Source: Bog-756 sp963839925 (GTDB lineage Bacteria; Actinomycetota; Acidimicrobiia; Acidimicrobiales; RAAP-2). Taken from it: DNA of 64,000 nucleotides. The notes below the pieces were generated by a model that saw nothing but the letters and a program-made list of their open reading frames with translations, ran no database searches and was not told where the DNA came from. The stretch lies in contig CAWIWV010000001.1 of assembly GCA_963839925.1 (NCBI GenBank), forward strand, positions 744,001-808,000, given 5' to 3'. The translations under genes were made by a program, and so were the position numbers. Positions 60,882 through 64,000 of this stretch are shown here, piece by piece. Every line of letters begins with the position of its first letter. The first letter of the stretch is position 1.

Positions 60882-62480
60882 TCACATCCGGAACACGCCG
60901 TAACCGCGGGTGCCTTCGATGGGTTGGCTGTCGATCACCGAGAGGCAGATGCCGAGCACGGCGCGGGTGTCCCTCGGGTCGATGATGCCGTCGTCGTAGA
61001 GCCGTCCCGACAGGAACAGCGGCAGCGACTCGGCCTCGATCTGTGCCTCGACCATCTCACGCATCTCCGCGTCCGCCTGCTCGTCGAACGCAACGCCGCG
61101 GGCCTCGGCCGACTGGCGGGCGACGATCGACAACACCCCGGCCAGCTGGGCAGGTCCCATCACCGCGGAGCGGGCGTTCGGCCAGGTGAAGAGGAAACGC
61201 GGGTCGTAGGCCCTTCCGCACATGCCGTAGTTGCCTGCTCCATAGGACGCGCCGATGTTGACCGTCAGGTGCGGCACCGACGAGTTGGAGACCGCGTTGA
61301 TCATCATCGCCCCGTGCTTGATGATCCCGCCTTGCTCGTACTCCTTTCCGACCATGTACCCGGTGGTGTTCTGGAGGAAGAGGAGTGGGACGTCGATCTG
61401 GTTTGCCAACTGGATGAACTGGGTCGCCTTGTGGGCCTCCTCGGAAAAGAGGACGCCCCGATGGTTGGCCAGCACGCCGATCGGATAGCCGTGGATCGAG
61501 GCCCATCCGGTGACCAGGCTGTTGCCGTAGAGCGGCTTGAACTCATCGAAGCGCGATCCGTCGACCACCCTGGCGAGCACCTCGCGCGGGTCGAACGGAA
61601 CCTTCGGGTCCGACGATGCGATGCCCAGCAGTTCGTCAGGATCGTGCACCGGATCGTCGGCAGGCTGGCTCGGTCCGCACCCGTGCTTGCGCCAGTTGAG
61701 CCGGCTCACGATCTGGCGGCCGAGCCGGATCGCGTCCACCTCGTCGGTCGCTAGAAAGTCGGCAAGGCCTGACACCCGAGCGTGCATCGACGCGCCGCCC
61801 AGCTCCTCGTCGGTCGATTCCTCGCCGGTCGCCATCTTGACAAGCGGCGGTCCGCCGAGAAAGACCTTGGACCGCTGGTCGATCATCACGATGTAGTCGC
61901 TCATGCCCGGCACATACGCCCCGCCCGCCGTCGAGTTACCGAAGACCAGCGCCACGGTGGGAAGCGCGGCGGCCGAACTGCGGGTGAGGTCGCGAAAGGC
62001 CCTTCCCCCGGGGATGAACAGGTCGGCCTGCGCCGGAAGATCGGCGCCACCGGACTCGACCAGGTTGATCACCGGGAGCCGGTTGGCGAGCGCGATGTCC
62101 GAGGCACGCGCCGCCTTGCGGAAGGAGAAGGGGTTCATCGCACCCCCGCGCACCGTCGGATCGTCCGCGGAGACCAGACACTCCACTCCTTCGACCACCC
62201 CGATCCCGATGATCGACGATGCGCCGACGGCGTACTCGGTTCCCCATGCGGCCAACGGGAGGAGCTCCAGGAATGCCGAGTCCCGGTCGAGAAGGAGCTC
62301 GATCCGCTCGCGGGCGAGCAACTTTCCCCGCTCCTTGTGGCGCCGGGTGTATCGCTCGCCCCCGCCCTCCCGGGCTGCGGCCAGTTGCTCGTTGATCCCG
62401 TCCATCGCCTCTGCCAGCGCGCGCCGGTTGGTCCGAAAGGCTGCCGAGGTCGGGTCGATGGTGGTGGACAGGGTGTGCAT
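60882..62480 (-). CDS. Acyl-CoA carboxylase beta subunit (carboxyltransferase)
   Basis: 532 residues with the two crotonase-like halves of the MccB/AtuC group: V-E-S-G-G-A-D-L-P and G-G-A-Y-V-P-G-M-S-D in the N half, G-A-S-Y-G-A-G-N-Y-G-M-C-G-R-A and a final R-G-Y-G-V-F-R-M in the C half. E-L-G-G-A-S-M-H-A-R-V-S-G is typical of methylcrotonyl/geranyl-CoA carboxylases. The start is ATG 62480, where homology begins; the longer frame upstream runs antisense through the glmU start. Confidence 0.9.
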   Translation of the reverse strand: MHTLSTTIDPTSAAFRTNRRALAEAMDGINEQLAAAREGGGERYTRRHKERGKLLARERIELLLDRDSAFLELLPLAAWGTEYAVGASSIIGIGVVEGVECLVSADDPTVRGGAMNPFSFRKAARASDIALANRLPVINLVESGGADLPAQADLFIPGGRAFRDLTRSSAAALPTVALVFGNSTAGGAYVPGMSDYIVMIDQRSKVFLGGPPLVKMATGEESTDEELGGASMHARVSGLADFLATDEVDAIRLGRQIVSRLNWRKHGCGPSQPADDPVHDPDELLGIASSDPKVPFDPREVLARVVDGSRFDEFKPLYGNSLVTGWASIHGYPIGVLANHRGVLFSEEAHKATQFIQLANQIDVPLLFLQNTTGYMVGKEYEQGGIIKHGAMMINAVSNSSVPHLTVNIGASYGAGNYGMCGRAYDPRFLFTWPNARSAVMGPAQLAGVLSIVARQSAEARGVAFDEQADAEMREMVEAQIEAESLPLFLSGRLYDDGIIDPRDTRAVLGICLSVIDSQPIEGTRGYGVFRM

Positions 62481-62558
62481 GGATGGCGGCGTGGCCTTGC
62501 GCGCCACGGAGGGAGGCCGGGTCGCATCGATCCCGGCGACGTGGGAAGAATAGGCTCC

Positions 62559-63730
62559 ATGAGCAACATGTCGCATCAAGACCGGAGCCTGTCCCCCAAC
62601 GATCGTCCGACGGCGGGCTCGAGCGGTCAGGTGTCTGCCGTGGTGCTGGCCGCCGGTGAGGGAACCCGGATGCGCTCGGCCCGGCCCAAGCCGCTCCATC
62701 GGCTGTGCGGTCGACCGATGGTGCTCCACGTGTTGGACGCGTTGGCCGGACTGTCGGTCGCTCGGGTCGTCGTCGTGGTCGGCCATCGTGCGGAGTGGGT
62801 GACCAAGACGCTCATCGAGCATGCCCCTCCGGGTATGGCCATCGAGTTCGTGGAGCAGGTCGAGCAGCGGGGGACCGGGGACGCGATGGCGGTTGCCCTC
62901 ACCGGGCTACCCGACGAGGAGGGTGACGACGACTCGGACGTGGTGGTGCTCCCCGGGGACACACCGCTTCTCCGGCCGGTGACGCTGGCTGCCTTGGTGC
63001 ACCAGCACCGGGTGGCAGGCAACGCCGCGACCCTGCTGACCGCCGAGCTCGAAGATCCCACCGACTACGGCCGGGTGGTCCGGGGCGCGACGATTCGGTT
63101 GCGAGAGTGGTCGAGCACGCCGACGCGAGCGATGAGGAGCTCGCAGTCCACGAGATCAACACCTCCATCTACTGTTTCCGGAGGAGCGTGCTGGCCCCGT
63201 CGCTCAGAAGGTTGAGCCCGGCCAACGCGAAGGGCGAGCACTATCTGACCGACGTGGTGGGTGTGCTCTACGAGGCAGGACACAAGGTCGGGTCGATCGT
63301 GGTGGGGGACTCGATGGAGGTTGCCGGGGTCAACGACCGCGCGCAGCTCGCAGTGGCCGAAGCGGAACTGCGGGATCGGATCAACGAACGGTGGATGCGC
63401 CGGGGCGTGACCATGTGGGATCCCGAGCGGACCTACATCGATGTGGACGTCGAGCTCGAGCCCGACGTGACCATCCTCCCCGGGGTGATCCTGCAGGGGT
63501 CGTGCGCGATCGGCGCGCACGCCGAGATCGGTCCCGACGTTCGGCTGATCGACAGCAGAGTCGGCGAGGGTGCGAGCGTGGCCTCGAGCGTGGTCCGACG
63601 TTCGGTGATCGGGGCGAACGCCCGCATCGGTCCGTTCTCCGTCGTCGAGGAGGGCACCGAAATCCCGCCGGGCGCGGTGGTCGGGCCCTGGTCCGGCGAC
63701 CCGGGCGACGACCCGGACCGCACGCGGTAG
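62559..63730 (+). CDS. glmU: GlmU-like UDP-GlcNAc pyrophosphorylase, apparent frameshift, acetyltransferase part missing
   Basis: About 390 residues when repaired. The nucleotidyltransferase signature L-A-A-G-E-G-T-R-M-R-S-x3-K begins near residue 30; Q-R-G-T-G-D-A and P-G-D-T-P-L-L follow. Near 63085-63090 the frame breaks after R-V-V-R-G and resumes in the next frame as D-D-S-V-A-R-V-V-E-H; one added C restores it. The left-handed beta-helix starts (G-V-I-L-Q-G, I-G-A-H-A-E-I-G) but the protein stops after only a few coils, about 60-90 residues short of usual GlmU, so the acetyltransferase site is absent. ATG 62559 stands only 2 bases after TAGGCT; ATG 62568 is the likelier start if that box is used. 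Confidence 0.8.
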
Positions 63731-63733
63731 CGT
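63728..63733 (+). promoter_or_regulatory. -10 box of leaderless prs promoter, overlapping the glmU stop codon
   Basis: TAGCGT, whose first three bases are the TAG stop of the glmU-like gene, is followed by 7 bases and ATG 63741. Confidence 0.5.
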
Positions 63734-63740
63734 CAGGGCG

Positions 63741-64000
63741 ATGGAGTTCACCCCCCTCCGCCGACTCGAACTGGTGTCTGGACGGTCGCATCCCGAGCTC
63801 GCACAGGAAGTCGCCCAGCAGCTCGGCGTGAAGCTCGGGGAAGCCAATCTCCGCGAGTTCGCGAACGGCGAGATCCACTGCCGATTCGACACGTCGATCC
63901 GGGGAAGCGACGTGTTCATCATCCAGACCCACAGCGGACCGGTGAACGACTCGCTGATGGAGCAGCTGATCATGATCGACGCGGCGAAGCGGGCGTCGGC
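63741..64000 (+). CDS. prs: Ribose-phosphate pyrophosphokinase, C-terminus cut by window edge
   Basis: The first 86 residues are visible. L-V-S-G-R-S-H-P-E-L-A near the start, F-A-N-G-E-I-H (the F-x-D/N-G-E-x loop that binds ATP) and V-F-I-I-Q-T-H-S-G-P-V-N-D-S-L-M-E-Q-L are all conserved in PRPP synthetase. It makes PRPP from ribose-5-phosphate and ATP. The pair glmU-prs is a widespread bacterial gene order. It begins 10 bases after the glmU-like stop. Confidence 0.93.
   Translation, partial: MEFTPLRRLELVSGRSHPELAQEVAQQLGVKLGEANLREFANGEIHCRFDTSIRGSDVFIIQTHSGPVNDSLMEQLIMIDAAKRAS

Noticed and set aside
63107..63730. Independent beta-helix acetyltransferase gene
   Set aside because: Its first residues continue the GlmU nucleotidyltransferase domain in another frame, so it is the second part of the same gene.

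Overview
This is a gene-dense, high-GC stretch with no phage, insertion sequence, CRISPR array or replication origin that I can see. It looks like a free-living actinobacterium, perhaps of the Acidimicrobiia type. The evidence is two tiny basic ribosomal proteins typical of actinobacteria (bS22, present twice, and bL37), an LAXTG-type surface protein, an LLM-class flavin oxidoreductase, several acyl-CoA dehydrogenases, and many genes whose start codon lies only 6-9 bases after a TANNNT -10 box, which implies leaderless mRNAs. The taxonomic call is inference; no rRNA gene is present.

Layout. 1-3500: partial GNAT acetyltransferase, then the sulfate-activation operon cysD-cysN-cysC. 3684-14311: cell-envelope and glycan region with an LAXTG-type surface protein, a YfhO-like polytopic protein, an operon of 2OG-Fe(II) oxygenase, GT-C-like membrane protein and GT-A-like transferase, then GtrA and a second GT-C-like paralogue. 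14325-18374: four-gene minus-strand operon of LLM oxidoreductase, SCP2-type thiolase, KAS III and sugar-type nucleotidyltransferase. 18524-20947: NifU-domain gene, secreted four-Cys protein, acyl-CoA dehydrogenase. 21092-24353: translationally coupled operon of GT4 glycosyltransferase, methyltransferase and toroid-like protein. 24360-32860: methyltransferase, GDT1-type cation transporter, aminopeptidase N, PfkB kinase, GDPD, bL37, DUF192, rsmI, msrA, NUDIX. 32931-37058: metG, tatD, rsmA, ispE. 37124-42065: small alpha/beta protein, bS22 copy 1, GGDEF-EAL protein, acyltransferase-SGNH protein, bS22 copy 2. 42074-46148: two-component pair, tRNA-Gln, typA. 46209-55644: three-gene operon of minor type IV pilin-like proteins carrying very large Fn3 and cysteine-repeat modules. 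55825-62480: Atu-like acyl-CoA carboxylase cluster. 62559-64000: glmU-like gene and the start of prs.

The most unusual part is the pilin operon. Two proteins have textbook prepilin N-termini (Gly at -1, Glu at +5). The third resembles PilX and ends in eleven near-identical fibronectin type III domains. Together they look like the tip or adhesin subunits of a type IV pilus whose assembly machinery is elsewhere.

A caution on sequence quality: five genes (the GT-C paralogue at 12233, the NifU-domain gene, pepN, the response regulator and glmU) are each broken by what looks like a one-base insertion or deletion in a GC-rich run. Five in 64 kb, including housekeeping genes, suggests consensus indel errors rather than gene decay, so their products are described in repaired form.
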